Of a stretch of 64,000 bases of DNA, positions 10,977-22,990 are shown one piece after another (the stretch's first letter is position 1; every line of letters starts with the position of its first letter). The notes under the pieces were generated by a model. It worked only from the letters and a program-made list of their open reading frames with translations. It had not been told where the DNA came from and did not search any database. The DNA is from Limanda limanda (Eukaryota > Chordata > Actinopteri > Pleuronectiformes > Pleuronectidae). The stretch lies in contig NC_083637.1 of NCBI RefSeq assembly GCF_963576545.1, forward strand, positions 16,328,007 to 16,392,006, given 5' to 3'. The translations under genes and the position numbers were made by a program.

Positions 10977-13900
10977 CTGGACACACAAACACACACGTTA
11001 GCCCGATGACAGTGCGTGATATACTGATCTGTCTCTCCTACCCATTGAAATATGTGATACAACTGATTTGTAAGCTTTTCTTTCAAATGTGGAGGTCTGA
11101 ATTGTTCAAGCACACGCTGTACAAACTGTATTTGTATTTGTACCCTTGTCATATAGACTAATTATCCACACTGAAGGAAAACAATAGATCACAGGAGTTT
11201 TCATAAGCACATGTCCTCCGTTGCAAGTAAACTGCCTTGATAATTGCTGTTTTGTAGTTAGCAGCTCGAGACATGTAGAGGTAGAAAGTAAATTGCCCAG
11301 CAGTTTCAACAGGCATTTAGTTCCTTGGAAATTATTCAAAGACTGAAATGCCTAATTATTCTCAGAGGCTGCAAATGGGATGCATACATCCACCCTTACT
11401 GTACTGAAAAAGGAAATATGTCATTAATTCCAATGAGTTTGAAGCCACTGATGTGTCCCAGATCTTTTTTGAGCTGTTTTGTTGCTTCGCTCCCTGACTT
11501 AATAATGAGTGGAACTGATGAAGCGTCTCGCATGATGAAACATCTGTCGGGCCAAACGGCATCGGCAAGTTGCCTCTGACTTCTCAACTCTGGATATCCA
11601 ATGGCATGTAACTGGAAGTTTTTAATAATAGGAAACAGCAGAAGCTTCTGAAACAAAATCCTCCAAAAATATAGAAATCCAAAACAACACATGTTGCGAG
11701 CTAAAATATGTGCTGCTTTGACAGGAAATGATCTACATCGGCAGTTATGCGAGCAAAATAAGATGTTAGGTCAAACTAATCCAGATGTGACTGGTTTTAC
11801 AGACAGTGGATACCTTATTACTTTATTTGGATGATTATGGCACTCTGAGTGCAAATAATATGTTGATTAATTGCAGAAACAAATCTCATTTCATATGAAT
11901 ATCAATTAATAAGTGAATGAATTTGAGAAACTGATTTGAGATCATCTATATTTAGATTATATGCAACAATTCCTATCGCTAAGATAAAATCAAACTAAAT
12001 AATCCCAGTCTCACAATGGGAAAGATAACAGTCCAAATAGAAACATCAGTGTAAAAAATAATTAAACAAACAATATAAACATAAGAGAATATAAACAAAC
12101 ATATCAAATATGATACAAAGGATTTATAATAATAATAATAATACATTTTATTTGGAGGCGCCTTTCAGATCACCCAAGGTCACCTTACATAAAAATAATA
12201 CAAGATAAAAAGATAAAAGCATAAAAGATAGAAACAACATTAAAACAGAACTTAAAAAGTGCACAGGGTCCAGTTATAGAGAGTATGCCAGTTTGAACAG
12301 GTGAGTTTTTAGTTGGGACTTGAATGATGTGATGGAGTCTGATTGTCTTATGTGTGGGGGGAGGGAGTACATTTATTACATTTATATATTGCATATATCA
12401 TATCACAGTTTAATACGGAGTCAACCCTAAATTAAAATGTTGGTATTATATCTAATACGTTGAGTACTGGTATTGTACTAATAGACCCATTCAACCAAAC
12501 TGTCATTTCAAACAAACTTGAAACAAATAATGTTACCCAAAGACAAACAAAAACTGCTCCTTTTTGTTTAAATTAGGGCTGTCAGTTTAACGCGTTATTA
12601 ACGGCGTTAACGCAAACCCATTTTAACGCCGTCAATTTTTTTAACTCGAGTTAAAGCAGAGCTGCAGCTGCATCTTCAGTATCTGTGTTCGCCTCCAGTC
12701 TGACCTGCTCTCGCTTTTTGTTGTAATATTTCGCCACCTAAAATATATATTTTAAAGCTATTGTAGCGTCCCACAGGACATGGAACTTCTTCGTGGTTTA
12801 GTAACTGGTATTTTCCTCTACACGAACATGTGCACCTCTCGCTGTTACTCCGTCACTCGCAGACATCAACACTACACTTCCTCATTGATCCCCGATCCCC
12901 CGATCCTATTGGTCCAAACAGTCACATGTCCCACCCAGACCCCTTCACTGACCGTCAGACATCAGAGCGCTCCTTCAACAGTGTTTTACTGAGCATACGT
13001 CAAAACCAAACATAAACATAAACCCAGTCCGTTACACTATTAGGCTGCAGCTATATGTTTTTATTTATTTAAAAATAGGATACTTCTTATTTCATAAATT
13101 TTCCACAAATAAGGGGAGGACTCAAATAGCCCTACAAAGTTCTGTGTTTCATTTATTTCAAAGTAGGCCGACACCTGCCTGTGTATTTTGTTTGTTTGTT
13201 ATTTGTTGCTTGTCTGTTTGAGTAGCTAGCTTAAAGCAAAGAAGTAGTAGGCTTACCTTTTATTGGTAACCTAACTGTTATGGTTCATTGTTTCTGAAAT
13301 AAGAGGACTGACTGCTATGTTCACAGCAGACTTGAAAAAAAGAAAATATTAAGCCATGGTTTAACTGCACTATAGGCTGAGTCCTTGTTTACCTGAAATG
13401 TGCACTTTATAATTTTATTTTGTACTGCCCTGTTTGGCAATGTTGTTTTTCAATAATATAAAACATTTGCATAAAGCAAGCCAATCCACTTTTCCATGTT
13501 GATAAGAGCATTAAAACGAAAGTAAAATTATGGAAAAATAATAAATGAAGGAACATTCAGAATAGATACAAATTTGCGATTAATTGCGATTAATCGCGAG
13601 TTAACTATGACAAAATGCGATTAATCGCGATTAAATATTTTAATCGTTTGACAGCTCTAGTTTAAATATATGTTTTTAACCACAGCACCTACATATTGTC
13701 TAGTGATAGAGACGGTGCTGTGACATGAATGTTTTTTGGGGCCGGATGTTGCCACGGACTCTGGTTGTTGTTGTGGTGGAGCGTGGATGTTGTTATTCTC
13801 TTTTGCTCCGAGCAGCTGTCCCTCTGAGCATCGGCTATCATCCCTTGATACTGTGGGTTATCATGAGGTTTTCACATGTGTTGTTCAGCTCTGCCAATAT

Positions 13901-14670
13901 CTCCTGGCTGGAGCGTGACTGCAATGTCGAATTTATTGTGCTTAATTTTACATGGCTTCATATTGTGCAGCTGCCCGTGGAGCACATCTGAGAATTGGAG
14001 CCATAATTGATTCCATGTGCATAATATGCGTTGTCCCAACTGAACAAAGAAATAAAACACAGTATATTAAATCTGAGCAAAAACTAGTTCAGTAAATGTC
14101 TTTTTCTTTTCTTTTCCTTCTGCTATTGTATTTATTGTTTTGTTTTAGTTTTTTTATTGAAGAATCCTGCCAAAGCCTTTCCAAACTATTTCTGAAAGCA
14201 AACACACACACACACACACACGTGCACTATGGAGACACACGGCGAACAGACCCTTCAAACGCAGGCCTGCCACATCCCTGAGAGGTGAGGCGCAGCACCA
14301 CCTTCCTCGCTCTCCTTGTCGCCGTGACCATAGCAACCCTGTCCTCCCTCCCCCTGGCTCCATCACTGGCTGGAGGAGCGTCATGGTTACACGCATGCCG
14401 CAAAGAATCTGAATGAGCTCAATGACACTCTGCCCGGGCTCAACTTAATACTGCCCTTCACTCCATCACACACACAAACAGACACACGGATACACACACG
14501 CATACAAATGCTCGCGGTGTTGGCATGTGGAGGAGGAAATATTCACCGGCTACCCAGTCGCTGTCGGTATGGTGGTGGTAGTTAAGGGCACGCTATTGAT
14601 AATGGCAGACCCTAGCTTAGAGATAAGACTGATATATAAGTGACATTTAATGAAAATGTCTTCCCTAATG

Positions 14671-14709
<39 letters not shown>

Positions 14710-14807
14710 ACACACGCACCACCCCAGGCTGTGATTAGACCTTAAACACATATTCAGATAGAAAGTGCGGCTTGGTAGCGGTTGAGTATTTGAGGGACCT
14801 CGTGGGT

Positions 14808-14852
<45 letters not shown>

Positions 14853-15101
14853 TGTACCAGGCGAGTGCTCAGGGCAGTGGGTCATTCCTGCGGTAATATG
14901 AGTGTTAGTTTACAAACTTTTCAATGGCTGCATCATGTCCGCCTTTGCGAGCGTGAATGTAAATTTTGAAGAGAGGGTTAATTGAAGCGTACTGGGATCA
15001 ATACACAGTATTGTGAGGCAGCTGTCTAGACTGGCTTTAGATCAGATGTCTTAAGAGTGTTGCCTCACAGGATCCCTGCTGGGTATAAAGACGACATTTA
15101 T

Positions 15102-15137
<36 letters not shown>

Positions 15138-16466
15138 ACACACAAACACGCACGCACACACACACACAGTCCAAATGAGCGTTCTGTTTCCCAATTAAAA
15201 GCCACTCTGCCTTCACGAGGGGCAGTAAATGCTCCGGCTCTCGCACACCATCCTGTCTTGTTTGTCACCTTTTAATTTATCTGTTTACATCAGCAGCCTC
15301 CTCTATAAAACTGCACTGTGGTTAAGCTGCATGCAAAACCTCCACTAGCATGTTTTCGGTCAAACAGACACACGATACACACACACTTACGCACACAAGC
15401 CAATATTAGGCCCGCTTGTCTTTGCACACGTGCAGTAAAGTGTGAGCTAGCAAGTGCATGTTAATGTGTCTGTCATTAGTTGTGTAAGTGGTGACAGGAA
15501 CTTGGCAACCGCGGACAGTACAGACAGTCTTATTCAGACTCTCTCATTGCCTCGGGGGGGCTGAAACAAAAGGATATCGATTTATACATTTGGGCCAAGA
15601 ACAAGAGAGTGGCGAAAGAGGTGGATGGACGGAAGGAAGGAGAGGGAGAGGGTGAGAGGATAGAGGGGAGAGATTTAAAAGGTGATCTCTCACTTGAACT
15701 GCCAATGTGTTTGGCTGTAGCGCACGGCGTCTGAAATGTGGGTCTTCTGAGAGAAAAATCAAATAAAAAACTAACCCTAACCGCGACCTTAACCTACACT
15801 TACCCAGGTCTTACAAACTCGTAGATGGTACCAATCGAATGGACAAACCCACATTAGAGGGGGTAAAGCCTACTCCCACGTCTCTACGACATTCACCAAA
15901 ACACTTAGACCAGAATATCTCCACAGAGTTTTTCACAGATTAGGATGTTTCCCTTCTGAAGGTCTTAAAAGCTCGAGAATGGTACCATTCGATCAGGCGT
16001 ACCATTATTAGTGTTGATGAAACCACTTTCCAAGTCTCTACCACCCTCAGAAAAAAAGTTATTCAAGAATATCTCCCCTAGCTATGTGCTATTACTAAAA
16101 AAATTGTAAAATTACTCCAGAATACGTATATTTTCACCACTTTCTAATTTTCTGCAAACTTTGGTAACAATTTGAACCCCTCATGAAGACAATACATTTG
16201 CCTGAAACATTTTTTTTCTGAAACAATTTCAATAGGGCCTCCCACTGTTCGGTGCTCAGGCCCTAAAAAAAACAATAACACATTTTTTAAAGAGCAAAAG
16301 AGAATAAAGCAAATTATATTCTTTGTTTTCCTTCTTGTCGATATATATATATCTCATGAAAAGATCAAAAACAACAGAGAATTAAATCTTCGGAACAAGT
16401 ATGGCCTCTGTAGCCAGGTCCTGATACACTGCAGCTCTTTATCTCAGTGCTTTCATTGTTATATAT

Positions 16467-16534
<68 letters not shown>

Positions 16535-19500
16535 GTCAAATATAAATCATTTCACAGCAAACCGAGGCTTGTGGAGGCGCTGGAGCTGGGACTCAGTGTG
16601 TGATAGGAAAACCATCTGCACGACCAAGCCTTTTTTTATTGGTTAGAGAACCTCTTCCCTCGGGATGCTTAAAAAAGGTCCCTGACTAAGAAGTGGCCTC
16701 AATAAATGAATCTCGCACAGATCGAAGTGTGCAGATGTTTTTCACATATTGCCCAGAGAACTGCTACAATAGGTATTGTACTTTCTTTTGAAATGTATTA
16801 TTCCGTGGCTGAAAATAGTCTCTATTCTCCTCTTTGAGGTTAAGAAATCGAAATGGCCAACAGTTTATAAGATGCTGTGAATGATTTGATTTTATCTACC
16901 TACAACAAATATCGGTCTGTCTGTATGTAGAACGCATTTCTTACAAACCATTCATCTTGTCAATTTCACACTTAGCCTATTTTTAATGGTCTGAGGGAGT
17001 GCAGTGTACAATTTAGTTTAATTTGTTGATTAGTTCAATATTAATACAATTTGAATAAACAGGCGACTAGCACTCTGTAGCAGTACAGAGTGGGGGGGGG
17101 CAGTGTGCCGTCAGTATACGGACGGAAGTTAAACATGTCTTCTTCCATGTCTTTCAATAGACTACAGCAGTGGGCAGGAACTGGGCCAAACTGGGGTTAT
17201 CACTTCCTCTTTAGCAAATAGTCTTCAAAGTAAAAACACAACATATTTGTTTTGCAGCAATGCTTTATAAAAACCTGAATTACAGAGCTTTTAATTTGAA
17301 GATTCTGTCGATTGCTTACAAGACCTGTGAAGTAGCCAACCTGCAATGTATGGAAAAATAACACCAGTAAGCACCAGTTAACAGTAATGAAGCTAATTCT
17401 GTTTAAATCTATATAAAACCTTAACTAGAAAATCTTTATTGCAGATGAACCAGGTAGGAACTTTAACCTGCACAGAACTGTTTGAGGAGGAGCATTAATT
17501 AATGACACGGAATAATTCTGAGGAAGCTCCAGAGCATTAACACAGGTCAAGCAAACATGCAGGCAAACATGCACTTGTTTAAATTAAATTATAAATTTAT
17601 AATCTGGATTTATTCTTGAAGACTAAAGGTAGCCAGAGGTAAAGATAATGGATGGTGTTGTCTTTTCATGGTATTTGTTGACAAGGAAAACAGAGACAAT
17701 CCGCAGCTTTTTCCTCTAACACGATCAAATGTCCTCATATTTGCCAGAGTTTGTTTGTCCTCTGCACTGATGTGTTCATGGTGTGATTGCATCAGTTCCT
17801 CAGATTTCTTACAGCAGCACATTCAACAAGTCCCCTGTACGTCCGGTTTAACAGCCTCCATGCCAGAAACACACACTAAACCCCAGCAAAGATTTTTTTT
17901 AAACACACATTCCTGTGATTTTTGTTCAAAGATTCATGCTCCCCTATTCTCTTTTATATGTCTCCACATAACCCTTAAATAATGACAAGACGCGGCTCGG
18001 TGGAGAAGATCGAGCGCTTGCTGCTGCGAGTGTCCTCCAGCTAAACTGTCTTTGTTTCAACTAATCCCTGCTAAGTATAAACAGCGCAATTTGCATATGT
18101 CGACTTATTCTTTAGACATTGATGCAAATACCTTTGACTGAAACTCATCTCCTGGTGCTGAAGCAAAGCCCCTTGGGGTTTGTGTCTGAGTGGCTGCCTG
18201 TGCAGCACTGCCTGTTTTTTTTTGCTGAAGTGTGTTTATGCGTTTAAGGAGGATCTCTGTCCATGTGGGTGTACAGCATTTCAGTAAATCATCCCTCTGT
18301 GCATGCACGGCAACAGCAGTCAAGTGAGCAGGTACATGCATGTGTGTGTGTGTGTGTGTTTAGTGTGTGTCTGCATGTGTGCAGCAGTTTCTCCCCACAA
18401 CACTGTGATTGACAGCAGCTATTAATAGGATTAAGTCCAAGTGGGCCTGAGCTCCCTCCAGGAGCTATAGGGCTACGTCTGCACTGTGTGTGTGTGTGTC
18501 TGTGTGTGTTTGTGTGTGCGTGTGTGTGTGTGTGTCTGTGACAGTAAGAGAGAGAGTGGACGAGAGAGAGAGAAATAGTGCATGAAAGTCACAGGCAGAT
18601 GCATATAAATGAATGAGTAGTAAGTTAAGGGTTTCTTACAAATGCTTGGAGTGTGTGGGTGGTTGTGTTATACAGTTACTGCTTTAATTAGCAGTTGTGA
18701 TGGGATAAATATCATGCCCTATTCTGAAAAAAAAGGCTTTGAAAGGTTAAAACTCTTGTTCCCGCCTCCAGGATCCTGACTTTTATTTTCAGATCGGTTT
18801 CAGAGTTTCTAAGCATCAGAAGTGCAGCTAAACACTGCTAAATATCATAAATCAAATATAACATTTGGGCAAATCTCCTCTCAAAAGTGCGTGTCTTAAA
18901 CTCCACTCTGAAATAACAGACCGCATTTAGAGTGCAAGTGTATATCTGAAAAGTACCAAGATAAAGATTTGCCCTTTTAAAAGCTGTAGTATCAAAGTCT
19001 CTGAAACTTTTTCCAATGTAGCAGCAGTTCTAAAATGTACCTGATGCACTGGGGGAACAGGGACAGATTTGAAAGTCAAAATGTGTTGGAGAAACACTGT
19101 AAGAGGACTGCTGCAGTTTCAAAGAAGGAAAACTCAGAGAGTAAATCATGTTTGTTTAAAAAAAAAATTCCAGCCTATTAAAAAAATTATGCAAGGCTTC
19201 AGAATCAAGTTGCAATCATGAAAAATTGTCCTCATTAGGATTCAAGCTTTCAAACGCGAGTTTGAAACAACATTTCAAGTCATTTTGGATGTGGAATGAT
19301 ATTTTAACCCATGAGTCGTGGGCAATTTACTGCAATTTATATTCCATCTCTTTTCAGTGCAAACCTACTACAATAGGCCTTTGTCTCAACGTACATTTAG
19401 ATTTGTCATAGTATGAGTGGAACAGGTGTTAGTAATAATATTCTCTGCTGTTTGAAGTCCCAGTGCAGCAGTGACAGTGAGTGATGCCTTGGAACTGAGG

Positions 19501-19793
19501 CAGCTCATTGGAATTCCGCCATCACTCATTTATTATTCCCACCTGTGCTTCTCCTACGGTGACACGTGAGAAATTAGGTGAACTCTGTGCAGCTTCACAG
19601 CGAGCATGCTACGCTGGCTGTTAATGGTCAGTGAATAAACCTGAAAAGCTACGGCTGGCTGTATTTCCAGCCTCTGTGACACAAAACTCAAAAAAAGAGA
19701 AAAACAGGTTTCTGGTTATTAAAAGTATGTAAAGCTGCATATCTTACCGGAGGCGAGCAAAGTGGCGACGCAGAGCAGGCATCTGATCCACAT
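10763..19793 (-). CDS. adgrl3: Latrophilin-3-like adhesion GPCR, N-terminal part (two coding exons; gene continues beyond left edge)
   Basis: Latrophilins are large adhesion G-protein-coupled receptors of the neuronal plasma membrane. The extracellular part begins with a signal peptide and a SUEL/RBL-type lectin domain. Two exons on the minus strand are readable: 19793-19748 (15 codons plus one base) and 10976-10763 (two bases, 70 codons, two bases). Joining them creates one GTC codon and an uninterrupted frame: [36 protein letters not shown] and onward. The wording [18 protein letters not shown], the DPAQMEN stretch and KICDSD fit ADGRL3 better than ADGRL1 (MRRELACEGY, DPFQMEN) or ADGRL2 ([17 protein letters not shown]), from my memory of the families. 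The intron between them is about 8.8 kb. The following exon (expected to begin within CNNRTQC) was not found between 1 and 10762, so the next intron exceeds 10.7 kb. The Olfactomedin, GAIN and seven-helix parts lie outside the window. Confidence 0.9.
12122..12370. repeat. Dispersed repeat with (TAA)n end
   Basis: Begins with (TAA)n followed by ATTTTATTTGGAGGCGCCTT and TCACCCAAGGTCACCTTACA, a wording typical of abundant fish retroposon ends. It ends near a GGGGGGAGG tract. Only one copy is in the window, so family membership rests on recall. Confidence 0.5.
12574..13659. mobile_element. Non-autonomous hAT-type DNA element, 1086 bp
   Basis: Ends are TAGGGCTGTCA on the left and TGACAGCTCTA on the right, imperfect terminal inverted repeats with one mismatch. 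A perfect 8-bp target duplication GTTTAAAT flanks it (12566-12573 and 13660-13667), as expected for the hAT superfamily. Subterminal parts carry CG-containing motifs: AACGCGTTATTAACG on the left and repeated GATTAATCGCGATTAA on the right. No transposase frame is present; the longest open frame is about 70 codons. Confidence 0.92.
15775..16090 (+). repeat. Two imperfect tandem units of about 160 bp
   Basis: GGTCTTACAAACTCGTAGAT at about 15810 recurs as GGTCTTAAAAGCTCGAGAAT at about 15961. Each is followed by GGTACCA-TCGA, then AAGTCTCTACCAC or ACGTCTCTACGAC, then AGAATATCTCC. The left end starts with AACCCTAACC. Class unknown. Confidence 0.6.
16460..16532. repeat. Poly(A) then (AT)n microsatellite
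   Basis: An A run of about 18 followed by about 25 AT units. Confidence 0.97.
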
Positions 19794-19904
19794 GACGTCT
19801 GAGGGTGACCTGGGAGTTGACATGGGAGTTCTTCCTGCTGAGCCCAGACGCTCGTGTGGTGAGCTGTTTCTCTCACAGCTCAGTGTTGCTGACACCATAC
19901 AGGC
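19748..19904 (-). CDS. adgrl3: adgrl3 exon 1 (coding): end of 5' UTR plus signal peptide
   Basis: Coding part 19793-19748: [15 protein letters not shown] followed by one base and a near-consensus donor (G then GTAAGAT). The hydrophobic core [10 protein letters not shown] is a typical h-region. Cleavage is probably near SVHG after joining to exon 2. Human ADGRL3 also starts with MW. The start codon has a G at -3. The likely acceptor is TTACTTCGCAG, so the exon would begin at 19904 with 111 bases of 5' UTR. Two further ATGs in the same frame (first base 19898 and 19823) lie upstream with no stop between, so a longer N-terminus is formally possible. The 15-codon version is chosen because it puts the signal peptide at the N-terminus. 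Confidence 0.82.
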
Positions 19905-21753
19905 CTGCGAAGTAACACACAGGGAGGAGATGCTCAATTGGGTGCCACATCAAAAACAAGTCGAAATGCTTTATGTATGAAGACACACTATCCAGTATTA
20001 CACACGTCCATAAACAAATTATTCACGTTTTGGATGCAAGTAGAGAGCATTAGAAACCGTGAGCCCTTCAAAATAAAATATTAAAAAAACACAGTTCACA
20101 ATAAAAGGGAACAAACGGCAGCATTTTCCCCCCCAAAACTGCTTCTGGTATTTGATAAATATTTTCCCTCAGATCAACCTTCAGATGATCACTGATAAAC
20201 TGCTCCGACAACAAAGTGCTCCCACTCCTGCAAAGTTTATGCAGCGAGGGAAAAGAAAGTCCCCCCCCCCCCCCGACGCTCTATTACTCTGTTTGCTTAT
20301 GGCGGATTGATGTTTTAACAAACAGCACTTTACTAAGGTCAATGCAGCTTCCCGTAGATATATGTCACAGAGGACCAGACGCTAATCAATAATCATCTTA
20401 AACGATGCTGAGAGAAGTAGAGGGAGCGTGGCATGATTAAGAGCCACAACAGTAACTCGTGGATGATACTAGAGCCCGATAACAGCTGGAGCCTGACGCA
20501 ACATGATTTTTTTTTTTTTCAGAATATGAAGAACGTGTAGAGTAGAGCAAGACCACTATGTCTCTAACCAGATACTACTTTCTAATATGAGACAAAGTGG
20601 TATTGGCTTTTACCGATATGCACCAGTTAAAGTGTAAAATATCGATTACATTGTCATAAGTGGTTGATGAAATCGCTGAAACAATCTAAAAAAAGAAAAT
20701 GTGTGATATGTATATCTGCTAATATATTGGTATCAGATATGATTTGCTTCAAAATGTTTGCATTAGTGTAAGCCCTGAAAAATCCATATATTCAGGCTGT
20801 AGTGTTGAATGATGTTGATGAATAGACCCCACATGTAAAAACAATATTTAGTGTACTCTGTATGAATAGACATGGCAATCAATGAAATGTACAGTGAAAT
20901 AAAGGCAATAATAGTCAGACTGATCCTTTAAAAATATATATATATATATATACAAACTCTTCACAATATCATTTCTGGCCATATCCTCCAGCAAGAATCA
21001 AGAGTCGTTCCGACTTCTCTATCAATCACAGCTCTGATACAGTTGGAATAATATAAGCTGATGATATACGGAAAAAATAACTGGAAACTTATGCACAAAT
21101 AAATATTTCACGAGTCACCAGATCATATGCCAGATAATCCATTTACACAAAATGTAGGACTGAATTCTAAATGCTGCCACCGAAGAAATAAAACACTGAA
21201 AACCACATTATAATGCTGCCTAATGTTTGCATAATGATGCGGCTGTCGGTGTCAGGATTCACTTCACTCGGTGTCGCACATCAGCATCAAAGTGTGAAAT
21301 CTATTGATGTTCTAATCTAATTGTTCATTTCATGGTCTATCTGCGATAAACAATTAATAATCTGAGATTAGTAACAGTAAGTGACAGACTGGTAAACATC
21401 ATCTCTCTCCCTCTCTTTTTTTCTGAACTGATTAAGCTGACCAACGCTCGCCCACTGGCTCATCCATCAACTATTTCAAATCACTTTCTTCAAATCCTAC
21501 ATTGCCAGATTCATCCTTATTTAATCATGAACAAATTGAAATGTTTACACAGCTCTTGCATGTTGTTCAAGTCTGGAAGGTCATTGCATCATTGAGTTAT
21601 CATGCAATCATCCTAGTTTGTGTCTAAGAAACATCATTTTTCAAAAAGTAGTAGTTCAAAAGGTAACAGCTGCTTTATTTTGGGCCTAAATGTCCACTGA
21701 TCTCAAGGGAAACCCAACCACGCCCCAAATAAACAGCCATGTGGAGTCTGTGG

Positions 21754-21931
<178 letters not shown>

Positions 21932-22693
21932 CCGAGAGAGGCTGCAGAGATTTGCCACAGTAGATGGAGTGAAGCCGACAGGCAGAGCCATGGGAAATAT
22001 TTCATGTGTAACAGAGACTATTGATCAGTGTGACCATAACCATTTTAGGCCCAGCAGAGACCAAGACAATAGTCAGCGACCTTAAGCCAAGCTGTGAAGG
22101 CAAATAGCTGTTTTTGGCCCATTCTCTCCCTTAGACATTAACAAGGACAGTAGGATATTTTTGGTCCCCAACAAAAGCTGTCAGAATGACACAGACCTTT
22201 CTGTAACCACCGGAGACGTACAACATATGCATAATGCATCCTTTGAAAATCTACAGTGGCAATAAGCCTCCTGCTGCAAACAGGGCCGATAGACAGAAAC
22301 ACCCAGAGGCCCCAGTCCACTGCATAATCTGTATCTGTGGGAACAGACCCACACCAGAGACCAACAGCACAATCTTGTCAGGTTGTCAAAGAAAATCACT
22401 GAAATTGAAAATCCCGTTCAAATTACTGTGATAAAAACAAAGCTGTGTACTGATATCACCGACCTTTAATTGGAGAAGAAAATTGTATTCGCGTTGTGAT
22501 AAAAATAATCTACACTGTTTCCTACAGACAGTACATTATTCATCAACCGTTTATTTCCCCTGCAGCCCTTATCTATTATCACCTGATGTTCACATCTCTT
22601 TATGGGTTTAAAATCTCACAACAATGACCTGTGAAATATCATGAAGGTGTTACACAGCTTTAGAATCAGTCTTCTTTGTTTTTCAGGAGAGTT

Positions 22694-22990
22694 CTACTTA
22701 TCTAGTTATTTAAAGTCATTATAATGACAAACTCACTCAGAATAATGAGTTAATATCTCAAAACACTGACTTAGTATCTCAAAATAACAGCTTAACAACT
22801 AAGAAAATGAGTTATTATGTAAATTTAATGACTAGTGTCTCATAGTGTCTTAATAAAGACTTTCTGTCTCATAATGTTGATTTAACGTCTCGTAATATCG
22901 ACTTACTGTGTCATAATTTTGACTTTTCAATCTCATCATTTTGATTGAGCTTTCATCTTGTTTTTCTGGCAGAAATTGGCTTCCATAAAC
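22694..22990. repeat. Periodic repeat with CATAAT-GACTTA units
   Basis: Imperfect units of about 20-25 bp alternate a CTCATAAT-type word with a GACTTA- or GATTTA-type word, for example TCTCATAATGTTGATTTAAC, TCTCGTAATATCGACTTACT and TGTCATAATTTTGACTTTTC. The block ends in TTTTTCTGGCAGAAATTGGC. It looks like the terminal part of a dispersed fish element. Confidence 0.7.

Larger units (their letters stand above)
10977..19747. other. adgrl3 intron between signal-peptide and lectin exons
   Basis: About 8.8 kb, phase 1. No further exon was seen on either strand. It holds a 1.09-kb hAT-like element, a (TAA)n-linked repeat, TG/CA tracts (14671-14716, 14812-14850, 15102-15170, 18485-18536), an A/T tract (16460-16532) and an imperfect pair of 160-bp units near 15.8-16.1 kb. 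Confidence 0.7.
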
